Made by a program: the position numbers and the translations under genes. DNA of 17,533 nucleotides from Veillonella parvula (GTDB lineage: Bacteria; Bacillota; Negativicutes; Veillonellales; Veillonellaceae): the NCBI GenBank assembly GCA_947096075.1, contig CAMUQE010000024.1, forward strand, positions 1 through 17,533. Reading direction: 5' to 3'. Numbering within the stretch: the stretch's first letter is position 1; each line of letters starts with the position of its first letter. Under the pieces are notes generated by a model. That model ran no database searches, was not told where the DNA came from, and saw nothing but the letters and a program-made list of their open reading frames with translations. This document shows positions 8,538-15,903 of this stretch, one piece after another.

Positions 8538-9383
8538 TTAACGTTCTACAATATTATATACATCCCGGCGGGAAACGTTAAAACGCTTTGCCACCTGGCG
8601 AATAGCTTCTTTTTTAGGTATCCCTGTATCTACAAGGGCTTGCACAGCATCTACATAAGATACTGGTTCATCCACCACTTCACTAGTATCAGACTCCACT
8701 GTATCAGCACCGCCTACGATGAGGACGAATTCTCCTTTATAGGTGAGCTGTTCGAAATTCTTTACAAGGCTTTCCAAATCGGTGCGTACAAAGGTTTCAA
8801 ACTTCTTCGTCAATTCCCTTGCCACCGTAATGGAACGATTACCAAAGGCTTCATACATATCTTCTAACACCTCTTGCAATCGATGTGGTGCTTCGTAAAA
8901 CAGCAAGGTGCTCGTCACTTGTGAAAGTCGTTTTAATTCTTCAACCCGATGTTTACCCCGTTTAGGCAAAAACCCCGCAAAGGTAAAGGATTTAGTATCT
9001 AAACCTGATGCAATAAGCGCTGTTAACGCTGCATTAGCGCCTGGCAAAGGTACTACAGTTATGCCTTCTTCAATAGCCTTTATTACAAGATCTGCCCCTG
9101 GATCAGAAATGGCAGGCATGCCTGCATCACTGACACAAGCTACCGACTGTCCTTCTAATAAGAGCTCTATAATATAGGTCCCCTTCTCCTTATTATGTTC
9201 ATGATAAGAAATCAAAGGCTTTTTAATGTCAAAATGTTTTAATAATATACCCGTATGTCGCGTATCTTCGGCAGCGATAGCATCTACTTCACCTAAGATA
9301 CGAACTGCCCGATACGTCATATCTTCTAAATTACCTATCGGTGTGGGCACTAAAAATAAGGTGCCCCATTTGTTATCGTTCAT
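8538..9383 (-). CDS. rsmI: 16S rRNA (cytidine1402-2'-O)-methyltransferase RsmI
   Basis: Methylates the 2'-OH of C1402 in 16S rRNA near the P site, using S-adenosylmethionine. The 281-residue protein is a tetrapyrrole-methylase-fold enzyme with family motifs FLVPTPIGNLEDMT (10-23), AAEDTRHTGILL (37-48), VSDAGMPAISDPGADL (84-99), PLPGANAALTALIASGL (112-128) and FYEAPHRL (162-169). A C-terminal helix-turn-helix-like segment (about 245-281) ends VSRRDVYNIVER. The frame stays open upstream to 9482, but the family start is the ATG at 9383, and the extra 33 codons lie inside the upstream methyltransferase gene. The start overlaps that gene by 11 bases. AGGAGG lies 12 bases away, longer than usual, and can be folded into a hairpin (see separate entry). 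Confidence 0.96.
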   Translation of the reverse strand: MNDNKWGTLFLVPTPIGNLEDMTYRAVRILGEVDAIAAEDTRHTGILLKHFDIKKPLISYHEHNKEKGTYIIELLLEGQSVACVSDAGMPAISDPGADLVIKAIEEGITVVPLPGANAALTALIASGLDTKSFTFAGFLPKRGKHRVEELKRLSQVTSTLLFYEAPHRLQEVLEDMYEAFGNRSITVARELTKKFETFVRTDLESLVKNFEQLTYKGEFVLIVGGADTVESDTSEVVDEPVSYVDAVQALVDTGIPKKEAIRQVAKRFNVSRRDVYNIVER

Positions 9384-10098
9384 ACCAAGAGGACACCTCC
9401 TTCGTGTACACATTCGGTTTTTCATAAACGATAAGCGGTTGCTCCAGTACAAGACCAGCCTGACCTTGGTACATAGCCTCAATCAAAACTAATTTTGCCG
9501 GCTTATCCATCATACCATGAACAAACCGAATTCGCTTTACTTGAAAGTGTAACGCTTCCAGTTCATGTAGCACATATTGTAACCGGCTAGCACTATAGAC
9601 CATCCACAAACGACCTTTACACTTAATAAAGGCCTGTACGGCTTTTATAACCTCTTTTAGAGATGTATGACCATCATGAAGGGCTAATGCTCTTTCTTCA
9701 GATGTAGGCTTTGCTCCACTTTCACAATCATAAAAGGGAGGATTAACAATAACACCATCAAAAGGCTTGTCTTGTACGTCACGGTATGACATATGCCGAT
9801 AATCGCCACATAACATCGTTACTACATCTTGTTTATTATTATGCTCAACACTACGCTGAGCCAAATCGATGATAGTTTCGTTAATATCGATACCCGTTAT
9901 ATGACCCGCCCCTAATGACATGCCTATAAGCGGCATAACCCCTGTCCCCGTTCCAAGATCAACATAGCTATGACGACCATTAAATCGGCAAAAATGTATA
10001 AGCGCTATAGCATCAAAGGAAAAGCGAAACATATCAGAACGCTGGTAAAGCTGTAAGCCATCTATAATTAAATCATCAAGTCGTTCTTGATCATTCAT
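9373..10098 (-). CDS. trmN6: tRNA1(Val) (adenine37-N6)-methyltransferase-type protein (TrmN6/YabB)
   Basis: A SAM-dependent N6-adenine methyltransferase of the TrmN6/YfiC/YabB group, which in E. coli methylates A37 of tRNA1(Val). The 241-residue protein has the SAM-binding motif YVDLGTGTGVMPL (45-57), an acidic loop GIDIN, and the catalytic NPPFY typical of N6-adenine methylation. Its start FRFSFDAIAL resembles the substrate-side motif of the group. The ATG overlaps the end of ricT by 8 bases and follows a GAGGTGG site. The ricT, trmN6, rsmI order equals yaaT, yabB, rsmI of Bacillus subtilis apart from missing small genes. The RNA target in this organism is inferred from the family. Confidence 0.88.
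   Translation of the reverse strand: MNDQERLDDLIIDGLQLYQRSDMFRFSFDAIALIHFCRFNGRHSYVDLGTGTGVMPLIGMSLGAGHITGIDINETIIDLAQRSVEHNNKQDVVTMLCGDYRHMSYRDVQDKPFDGVIVNPPFYDCESGAKPTSEERALALHDGHTSLKEVIKAVQAFIKCKGRLWMVYSASRLQYVLHELEALHFQVKRIRFVHGMMDKPAKLVLIEAMYQGQAGLVLEQPLIVYEKPNVYTKEVSSWYER
9387..9401 (-). promoter_or_regulatory. Hairpin enclosing the rsmI ribosome binding site
   Basis: In minus-strand RNA, AGGAGG (9396-9401) can pair with CCTCTT (9387-9392) around the loop TGT. This gives six pairs including one G-U. The site is inside the last codons of the upstream gene, so ribosomes finishing that gene would open it. The AGGAGG-to-ATG spacing is 12 bases when the hairpin is open. Function is inferred. 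Confidence 0.4.
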
Positions 10099-10936
10099 CA
10101 GGCAATGCCACCTCGGACCATTTCAAATCGATAGTACGGCCCGCTTCGAGCTGTACCTTTACAGTATGCTTATGATGATTTACCTTTAAAACTTTACCAA
10201 TACCTTCGTCGGTAACAACCTCTTTACCAATGCCAGGAGGTGCTACCTCTTGAGAAGCTTGAGGGCGTTCCTTTTTCACATATAGGTCGCCACCTTTTTT
10301 ATATAAATCATCTTCGTAGTTAAGGCAACACATTAATCGACCGCATACGCCAGAAATTTTTGTAGGATTAAGACTCAAGTTTTGATCCTTTGCCATACGA
10401 ATCGATACAGGTGTAAAATCACCTAAGAAATTAGAGCAGCACAAAGGTCGTCCACAAGCGCCGATACCATTAAGTACTTTGGCTTCATCACGGACACCCA
10501 CTTGGCGTAACTCGATACGCGTTCTAAATACAGTTGCCAAATCCTTAACGAGCTCACGGAAGTCGATACGGCCATCCGCAGTAAAAAAGAATATAATTTT
10601 ATTCATATCAAATGTGTATTCCACATTGATGAGTTTCATTGGTAATTTACGTTTTTCAATTTTTTCGAGACAAATCTCAAAGGCTTTTTCTTCGCGCTCT
10701 TTATTCTTCTCGATTTGTTTCAAATCTTTAGAGGTCGCCTGTCTGATAACAGGCTTGACAGGGGCAACAACAGAGTCTTCAAAGACCTCTTTAGGTCCAA
10801 TCACAACCGTGCCGTATTCTACACCACGAGCTGTTTCAACGATAACTCCATCCCCAACAGATAGTTCTAATTGTTCAGGCTGAAAATAATAAATCTTTCC
10901 CGCCTTTTTAAAGCGTACGCCAACTATGGTTAGCAT
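10091..10936 (-). CDS. ricT: PSP1-domain protein RicT (YaaT)
   Basis: In Bacillus subtilis RicT acts with RicA and RicF in an iron-sulfur-carrying complex that guides RNase Y cleavage of mRNAs. The 281-residue protein matches YaaT in length. The PSP1 core covers about 50-205. It contains two cysteine clusters, GACGRPLCCSNFL (Cys161, 166, 167) and GVCGRLMCCLNYE (Cys198, 203, 204), which are plausible Fe-S ligands. Its charged segment (68-98, rich in Lys and Glu) is probably helical or coiled coil. The start ATG directly follows the holB stop (TAAATG) and is preceded by AGGAGG at 5 bases. The gene lies between holB and trmN6. No RicA or RicF gene is present in this window. Confidence 0.92.
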   Translation of the reverse strand: MLTIVGVRFKKAGKIYYFQPEQLELSVGDGVIVETARGVEYGTVVIGPKEVFEDSVVAPVKPVIRQATSKDLKQIEKNKEREEKAFEICLEKIEKRKLPMKLINVEYTFDMNKIIFFFTADGRIDFRELVKDLATVFRTRIELRQVGVRDEAKVLNGIGACGRPLCCSNFLGDFTPVSIRMAKDQNLSLNPTKISGVCGRLMCCLNYEDDLYKKGGDLYVKKERPQASQEVAPPGIGKEVVTDEGIGKVLKVNHHKHTVKVQLEAGRTIDLKWSEVALPDE

Positions 10937-11977
10937 TTAATCCTCCTCCCGAGCATCATGAAGGGCGATACAGAGACCGTCCACCACGAGAGCGGTTTTT
11001 ATATGTAAGCGCAAAGCCCGTTCTGCTTGCAATGTTTCGGTAATAACCTCTGACAATGCTTGCATGGACCAGCGCGGTAATAATCGTAATAATTGAGTCT
11101 TGTACATAGGTACTTGTAATTGCGTGTCTTGAGCACCCATTTTAAGAGCCATCATATCTCTACTTACAAGGCGTAGCCAGTGCATCAATTCCGTTAGGTT
11201 TTCACGAGATAAGCTTTCACAAGCTAAGGAAATCATAGAAAACCATCTCGTTTCAAAAGCCAACATATCCATCACCTTAACGGCTAACTCTAGCATTTCG
11301 ATGCGACCTTGTGTCGCCAGTTTCTCCACTAATTGTGGATTACCATGACCAGCTAACAAAGCCTGCTCTATATCACCGGTGATTCCACGCGCTACAAGAG
11401 CGCTGCGAATCGTATCTACATCAACACTATTAAAACCAACGCCCATACATCTAGAAATGATGGTAGGCAATACGGTGTTAATCTTGTTCGTAATAATGAT
11501 GAAGTACACCTGTTCAGGTGGTTCTTCAATGGTTTTTAACATGGCATTTGCCATGACTGCATTAGCTGTGTGAAAGTCCTCCACAATAACAACGCGGTTT
11601 CCATTGCCCGCCACAGAGAGATGATCTTGTAATAATGAATACCACTGCTCTACCTTTAAGGTTGTTTTCATAGGGCGAATCCAAAAGGCATCACCCTTAT
11701 CCATATAGATTGGTAATCCTTCGGTTTCGATACGTTTTTCCGTATCCCCATTTGCCAAACGGGCTTCCTTAACCGCTGCTAAATAAGCTTCCCCCTTGGG
11801 TTGAGAGAACACTTGACGCCCTAGTAATAAAGATGCTAGGCCTATGGCCATATCTAATTTGCCAAGTCCAGATTCACCATAAAACAAGAGACTATGCGGT
11901 AATGCATTACGACTTACAAGTTCAGATAGGTGTGCCTTAATCGAATCTTGACCAATTATAGAATCAAAATATGTCAT
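10937..11977 (-). CDS. holB: DNA polymerase III delta-prime subunit
   Basis: Delta-prime is the stator of the clamp loader that places the beta sliding clamp on DNA. The 346-residue protein opens with TYFDSIIGQDSIKAHL, then an AAA+ fold with GESGLGK and the segment MANAMLKTIEEPPEQVYFII. The Ser-Arg-Cys motif in IISRCMGVGF supplies the trans arginine finger. The C-terminal helical collar follows. The P loop ends GKL rather than GKS/T, as in other delta-prime proteins that do not hydrolyse ATP. The usual four-cysteine zinc module is absent: the region after LLLGRQVF has no cysteines. A TTG at 11992 opens the longest frame, but AGGAGG (11982-11987) is 4 bases from the ATG at 11977, so I chose that. 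It is separated from tmk by a terminator and probably has its own promoter. Confidence 0.92.
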   Translation of the reverse strand: MTYFDSIIGQDSIKAHLSELVSRNALPHSLLFYGESGLGKLDMAIGLASLLLGRQVFSQPKGEAYLAAVKEARLANGDTEKRIETEGLPIYMDKGDAFWIRPMKTTLKVEQWYSLLQDHLSVAGNGNRVVIVEDFHTANAVMANAMLKTIEEPPEQVYFIIITNKINTVLPTIISRCMGVGFNSVDVDTIRSALVARGITGDIEQALLAGHGNPQLVEKLATQGRIEMLELAVKVMDMLAFETRWFSMISLACESLSRENLTELMHWLRLVSRDMMALKMGAQDTQLQVPMYKTQLLRLLPRWSMQALSEVITETLQAERALRLHIKTALVVDGLCIALHDAREED

Positions 11978-12010
11978 AGCGCCTCCTATCAATACATGCC
12001 CAATATTAAT

Positions 12011-12038
12011 ATTATATAGGAAAAAGGCGACTTTTAAA
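12011..12038 (-). promoter_or_regulatory. Probable promoter of the holB-ricT-trmN6-rsmI-metG-tatD unit
   Basis: On the minus strand TTTAAA (12033-12038, 4 of 6) is followed after 16 bases by a perfect TATAAT (12011-12016). It lies about 35 bases before the holB ATG. The -35 box is in the loop of the tmk terminator hairpin. This is consensus matching only. Confidence 0.55.
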
Positions 12039-12052
12039 AGAGTCGCCTTTTT
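12021..12052 (-). terminator. Rho-independent terminator after tmk
   Basis: The arms AAAAAGGCGACT (12021-12032) and AGTCGCCTTTTT (12041-12052) pair perfectly over 12 bp around an 8-base loop, with a T run on the minus strand. The hairpin begins at the last base of the tmk stop codon, so a ribosome finishing tmk would sit on its first arm. Confidence 0.85.
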
Positions 12053-12738
12053 TAAGGTAGTAGATTTACTACTGCTTTATATACATCATTATGAATTTCT
12101 TCAATAGTACGCAACGTATACTGACTAGACTCAGCTTTATCAGCACAAGGTATACGGTGCCATTGATAACGCTCTACTAATTCTTCATACGCATCGTGAA
12201 CGGCTACTAAATATGCATGATTTCCTTCGTGAATATCACCAGTATGGCCCCCAGTTTTACCAGTACGCTCCGCCATAAGGGCTTCGCTCACTTCAAGAGG
12301 CATATCTAAAAGGCATACCACATCAGGTTTAGGCAAGCCAAATTTTTGGAACTCAAAATCTTCAAGCCAATCTAAAAATGCAGTCCGTTCCTTCGGATTA
12401 TCATATTTTACCATTTGGTGTACCATGTTTGATGTGGTGTAACGATCTGCAATGATGATGCCACCATTTTTGTAAAACTGTTCCCAATCAGTTCTAAAGG
12501 AAGCAAATCGATCGATGGCGTACATGGAACTTGCCACATAAGGATTTACATCATGTACATCTTTGCCAAATTCACCGGCTAAATACATTTTGATAGGCAT
12601 AGCGGCGCCGCTATCATAGTTTGGAAAACTCACAGACTTAACGGCATGCCCTTCTTTGATCAAGCGCTCTACTAAGAGTTTAGTTTGTGTAGCCTTGCCG
12701 CTGCCGTCTCCGCCTTCTAATATAATCAAAGTCCCCAT
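12052..12738 (-). CDS. tmk: Thymidylate kinase, variant type
   Basis: Converts dTMP to dTDP for DNA synthesis. The 228-residue protein has a P loop ILEGGDGSGKATQTK (6-20), an ADRYTTSNMVHQ motif (DRY at 98-100), a LLDMP strand (144-148) and a lid-like segment with ERTGKTGGHTGDIHEGN (157-173). It differs from the E. coli-like type: the P loop has Ala after GK where Ser/Thr is usual, and the REPGGT motif is replaced by SFPNYDS (37-43). I recall similar kinases in clostridia, so this is probably a family branch rather than damage. The longest frame starts at 12759, but the ATG at 12738 has AGGAG 5 bases before it (12744-12748) and leaves only 2 bases after the upstream stop. The pairing with a PLP decarboxylase-like gene matches yaaO-tmk of Bacillus. 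Confidence 0.92.
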   Translation of the reverse strand: MGTLIILEGGDGSGKATQTKLLVERLIKEGHAVKSVSFPNYDSGAAMPIKMYLAGEFGKDVHDVNPYVASSMYAIDRFASFRTDWEQFYKNGGIIIADRYTTSNMVHQMVKYDNPKERTAFLDWLEDFEFQKFGLPKPDVVCLLDMPLEVSEALMAERTGKTGGHTGDIHEGNHAYLVAVHDAYEELVERYQWHRIPCADKAESSQYTLRTIEEIHNDVYKAVVNLLP

Positions 12739-12740
12739 AA

Positions 12741-14222
12741 TTACTCCTGTAACACCCAAATTGTTTCCAATGTCATATCATCAGCCCCATTCGGTACATA
12801 ACCTAGAGCCTTGCGATTCTCTATATATTGTAACACAGAGTCACTAATCTCTTCACCTACTGCTACACATGGAATACCTGGTGGATAATAAGCAATGGTC
12901 TCCCCTGCAATGCGATGAAGTGCTTCTTTTAATGGTACTTGCTCACGATTTGCATACATAGCATTACGAGGGGTAACACAAACTTGAGGTTCTGGTAGCA
13001 AAGCAGACTCGCTGCTAGGTTCATATAAGCCCGCTACATCTATGCTTCTAATTCTTGAAGAATCTCTTAGTACATCATCACTCACAGCTCGTATAGCCTT
13101 AATAAGTGCATCCACAGATTCTTTAGTGTCACCAATTGTAATAAGTACTAACACATGATTTGCCTGTACTAACTCCACTTCGATACGATGATTACGCAAT
13201 AAATGTTCAAATTCTACACCTGTTAAACCTAAGCCTTTTGCATCGATTAGCACCTTAGTAGAATCATAGTTTATTATGGTCTCTTGAATATCTGTATATT
13301 CCATAGTAGCAATACCAGAAATTGTATTGAGTTTCTCGCGTAAATATGCACTCAACTCTACTGCTCGACTTACTAAATCTTTACCTTCTGTGGCTAATTG
13401 ATGGCGCGCCATATCTAAGGAAGCCAGAAAAATATAGTTTGGGCTCGTACTTTGTAGCATTTGATGCATCTGCGTGATACGCCGTTTATTGATTCTTTCA
13501 CCTTGCCCTAATAGCCAAGATGTTTGTGTCAAAGAGCCAACAGATTTATGTGTACTTTGTGCCACTAAATCTGCTCCAGCCTCTATAGCCTCTACAGGCA
13601 AGCTTTCAGAGAACGGCAAATGAGGGCCATGAGCTTCATCAACCAGAACAATAAGGCCCCTCTTATGAGCTTCTTTTACAATACTAACAATATCTACACC
13701 TACTCCATAATAGTTTGGATAGACTAAAAGAATTGCCTTTGCTTTAGGATAAGTATCCATCGTTGTAATAGCATTTTTTAAAGATACTCCTAATGGAATC
13801 CCCCATCGTTCATCAAAATTGCAGTCCATATATACTGGTTTAGCCCCAGATAAAACAAGACCACTGATAACGGAGCGATGTGCTTCTCGAGGAATGATAA
13901 TGATTTCATCAGGCCCTACAGTCCCCATAATCATGGCTTCGATCAAAGCTGTAGTGCCATTAATAGAAAACCAACAACAATCGGCACCATATAATTCAGC
14001 CGTTAAATCTTGCGCTTCTTTTAACTCTCGTTCGGGCTCGTGTAAATCATCTAAGGCGTACATAACACCTAAATCATAAGGCAATGCTGGCCCCATCCAG
14101 TCCTTTAATAATTGAGGTGCTTCACCACCTATCTTATGCCCTGGCGTATGAAAGGGCACAAAATGTTGTTCTTTATATGATTCTAAGGCCTCTACAAAAG
14201 GCATTCTGTCTTGATTACTCAT
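12741..14222 (-). CDS. Orn/Lys/Arg decarboxylase-family PLP enzyme (YaaO/SpeA-like)
   Basis: A fold-type I PLP enzyme of the small, about 490-residue, Orn/Lys/Arg decarboxylase group, which includes arginine decarboxylase SpeA and YaaO of Bacillus subtilis. It would make a polyamine precursor such as agmatine or cadaverine. The 493-residue protein shows FHTPGHK (24-30), SINGTTAL (86-93), REAHRSV (112-118), the PLP-ring aspartate in LVDEAHGPH (Asp195), and the Schiff-base lysine in AQSTHKSVGSLTQTS (Lys226). The C-terminal decarboxylase domain (about 400-493) contains YYPPGIPCVAVGE. The ATG is preceded by GAGG at about 5 bases. Location next to tmk supports YaaO orthology. The substrate cannot be decided. 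A terminator sits immediately upstream of its ribosome binding site, so expression may rely on read-through. Confidence 0.9.
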   Translation of the reverse strand: MSNQDRMPFVEALESYKEQHFVPFHTPGHKIGGEAPQLLKDWMGPALPYDLGVMYALDDLHEPERELKEAQDLTAELYGADCCWFSINGTTALIEAMIMGTVGPDEIIIIPREAHRSVISGLVLSGAKPVYMDCNFDERWGIPLGVSLKNAITTMDTYPKAKAILLVYPNYYGVGVDIVSIVKEAHKRGLIVLVDEAHGPHLPFSESLPVEAIEAGADLVAQSTHKSVGSLTQTSWLLGQGERINKRRITQMHQMLQSTSPNYIFLASLDMARHQLATEGKDLVSRAVELSAYLREKLNTISGIATMEYTDIQETIINYDSTKVLIDAKGLGLTGVEFEHLLRNHRIEVELVQANHVLVLITIGDTKESVDALIKAIRAVSDDVLRDSSRIRSIDVAGLYEPSSESALLPEPQVCVTPRNAMYANREQVPLKEALHRIAGETIAYYPPGIPCVAVGEEISDSVLQYIENRKALGYVPNGADDMTLETIWVLQE

Positions 14223-14233
14223 ACGTACCTCGT

Positions 14234-14266
14234 AAAAAAGGCATGAATCTCTATGAGACTCATGCC
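14234..14266 (-). terminator. Intrinsic terminator or attenuator between pth and the PLP decarboxylase
   Basis: The arms GGCATGAATCTC (14240-14251) and GAGACTCATGCC (14255-14266) pair over 12 positions with a 3-base loop. The one imperfect pair is A-C on plus but G-U in minus-strand RNA. Six T follow on the minus strand (14234-14239), then at once the GAGG and ATG of the decarboxylase. The hairpin starts about 13 bases after the pth stop. Confidence 0.82.
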
Positions 14267-14279
14267 CTTATGCATGTAT

Positions 14280-14858
14280 TTATCGCTGTGGACGACGTTT
14301 AGGATTGAATTGATTCATGCCTTTATCAATACCTACCTCTAGGGTGCCTAATACGGCTTTTACCGTATCCTTAATACCTTTTTGTACCTTCTCTTGCGAC
14401 TCTTCACTAAATGGTGCTAAAACATGGTCAGTCACAGTCCATTGTGGTAACGGACGTCCAATTCCTACGCGGAAGCGAGGAAAATTTTCTGTTCCTATAT
14501 GGGAAATTAAGGATTTAATCCCATTATGTCCACCAGAGCTACCATTTGGTCGAATACGCAACTTGCCTACGGGTAAATCCATATCATCATAGATGCAATA
14601 CACATCAGATGGATCTATTTTGTAGTACCGCATCAACGGTCCTACAGACTCACCACTTACATTCATAAATGTTTGCGGCTTTACAAGCAATACTTTTTCA
14701 CCATCTACAGTAATACTGCACACCTCTGCACGTTGCTCCTCTTTCCAAGGCGTATGAGGTACGCTGTCGGCAATGGCGTCAATAACCATAAATCCAATAT
14801 TATGTTTTGTCTTTTCGTATTGCTTGCCTGGATTACCAAGGCCTACTACTAATTTCAA
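14280..14858 (-). CDS. pth: Peptidyl-tRNA hydrolase
   Basis: Releases peptides from prematurely dropped peptidyl-tRNA so the tRNA can be reused. The 192-residue protein is normal for bacterial Pth. Motifs are VVGLGNPGKQYEKTKHNIGF (4-23; Asn9, catalytic His19), KPQTFMNVSGE (60-70, Asn66), YDDMDLPVG (90-98, Asp92) and GGHNGIKSL (109-117, Asn112). The start codon is TTG at 14858, placed exactly at the family start (KLVVGLGNPG); no upstream in-frame ATG is available and the next Met is residue 24. An AGGTGG lies only 3 bases before it. It follows prs by 10 bases, so the two are very likely co-transcribed, as prs and pth (spoVC) are neighbours in Bacillus. A hairpin terminator follows. Confidence 0.96.
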   Translation of the reverse strand: MKLVVGLGNPGKQYEKTKHNIGFMVIDAIADSVPHTPWKEEQRAEVCSITVDGEKVLLVKPQTFMNVSGESVGPLMRYYKIDPSDVYCIYDDMDLPVGKLRIRPNGSSGGHNGIKSLISHIGTENFPRFRVGIGRPLPQWTVTDHVLAPFSEESQEKVQKGIKDTVKAVLGTLEVGIDKGMNQFNPKRRPQR

Positions 14859-14868
14859 GAACCACCTA

Positions 14869-15822
14869 TTATTTGTCGAATAAATTACTTACAGATACTT
14901 CATGGAAGATACGCATAATTGCTTCACCCAACAATGGAGCTACGGATAATTGCGTAATATTTGGTAAGTTGCAATTTTCCGGTAATGGAATAGTATTAGT
15001 AACGATAAGTTCCTTAATGTTAGAATTTGCAATTCGTTCACTTGCCGGATCTGTCAACACTGCATGCGTAACAGCGGCAGTAACGGATTTAGCACCAAAT
15101 TCTTCCAATGCTTTAGCACCTTCAACCAAGGAGCCCGCTGTATCTACGATGTCATCAATAATAATACAGTTTTTACCTGCCACATCACCGATGAGATTCA
15201 TAACTTTAGCCACACCTGGTTCAGGACGTTTTTTCTCAATGATTGCAATCGGTGCACCGATGCGGTCAGCCAAATCACGAGCTCTTGTAACACCGCCAAG
15301 GTCAGGAGATACAACGATAACATCTTCCATATTTTTTTCATTAATATATTTAGCCAAAATAGATGCACCAAACAAGTGGTCTACAGGCACATCAAAGAAA
15401 CCTTGAATTTGGCCTGCATGCAAATCAACTGTTACAAGACGTGTAATACCTGCCGTTTGCATCAAATTAGCTACTAACTTAGCTGTAATCGGCTCACGAC
15501 CGCGAGTCTTACGGTCTTGGCGAGCATAGCCATAGTAAGGAACTACCGCAGTAATATGACGTGCAGAAGCACGTTTTAGCGCGTCAGCCATAACCATGAG
15601 TTCCATTAAATTATCATTTACAGGATAGCTAGTTGGTTGAATGATAAATACATCTTTGCCACGTACGCTTTCATCAATCATAATTTGTACTTCGCCATTA
15701 TTAAAGCGACCTACAAATGCTTCACCTAAAGGCAACCCTAAATAATCACAAATTTCCTTTGCCAATGCAGGATTTGCATTACCTGTGAAAATCTTGAGTT
15801 TTTTGCCGTCTTCAAATGCCAT
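14869..15822 (-). CDS. prs: Ribose-phosphate pyrophosphokinase (PRPP synthetase)
   Basis: Makes 5-phosphoribosyl-1-diphosphate from ribose 5-phosphate and ATP for nucleotide, histidine, tryptophan and NAD synthesis. The 317-residue class I enzyme shows KIFTGNANPALA (10-21), VVPYYGYARQDRK (93-105), VTVDLHAGQIQGFFD (130-144, with His135) and the PRPP-binding loop IIIDDIVDTAGS (220-231). The ATG follows an AGGG site by 7 bases. It lies 127 bases after glmU with a probable promoter of its own in the gap, and 10 bases before pth. The stop TAA is followed in frame by TAG. Confidence 0.98.
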   Translation of the reverse strand: MAFEDGKKLKIFTGNANPALAKEICDYLGLPLGEAFVGRFNNGEVQIMIDESVRGKDVFIIQPTSYPVNDNLMELMVMADALKRASARHITAVVPYYGYARQDRKTRGREPITAKLVANLMQTAGITRLVTVDLHAGQIQGFFDVPVDHLFGASILAKYINEKNMEDVIVVSPDLGGVTRARDLADRIGAPIAIIEKKRPEPGVAKVMNLIGDVAGKNCIIIDDIVDTAGSLVEGAKALEEFGAKSVTAAVTHAVLTDPASERIANSNIKELIVTNTIPLPENCNLPNITQLSVAPLLGEAIMRIFHEVSVSNLFDK

Positions 15823-15903
15823 TTTGTTACCCTTTCATTTGCTCCTATACTGGTTACTTATCCATAATCCATACATTACAGATACACACTATTGCCTTTT
15901 TAT

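Noticed and set aside
8519..8538. Hairpin AACCTT / AAGGTT between rsmI and metG as a terminator
   Set aside because: The stem is only 6 bp with an 8-base loop and is followed by the metG ribosome binding site rather than a T run.
8180..8867. Overlapping plus-strand frames of 133 and 124 codons
   Set aside because: Both are antisense to metG and rsmI with random-looking composition and cross the junction of two well-supported genes.
9384..9482. Longer rsmI beginning at 9482
   Set aside because: The added 33 residues are basic and unrelated to the family, lie within trmN6 codons in another frame, and the family start motif begins just after the ATG at 9383.
14807..15406. Plus-strand open frame of 199 codons
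   Set aside because: It lies antisense to the clear prs and pth genes, has no recognisable family motif or ribosome binding site, and is best explained as a shadow frame.
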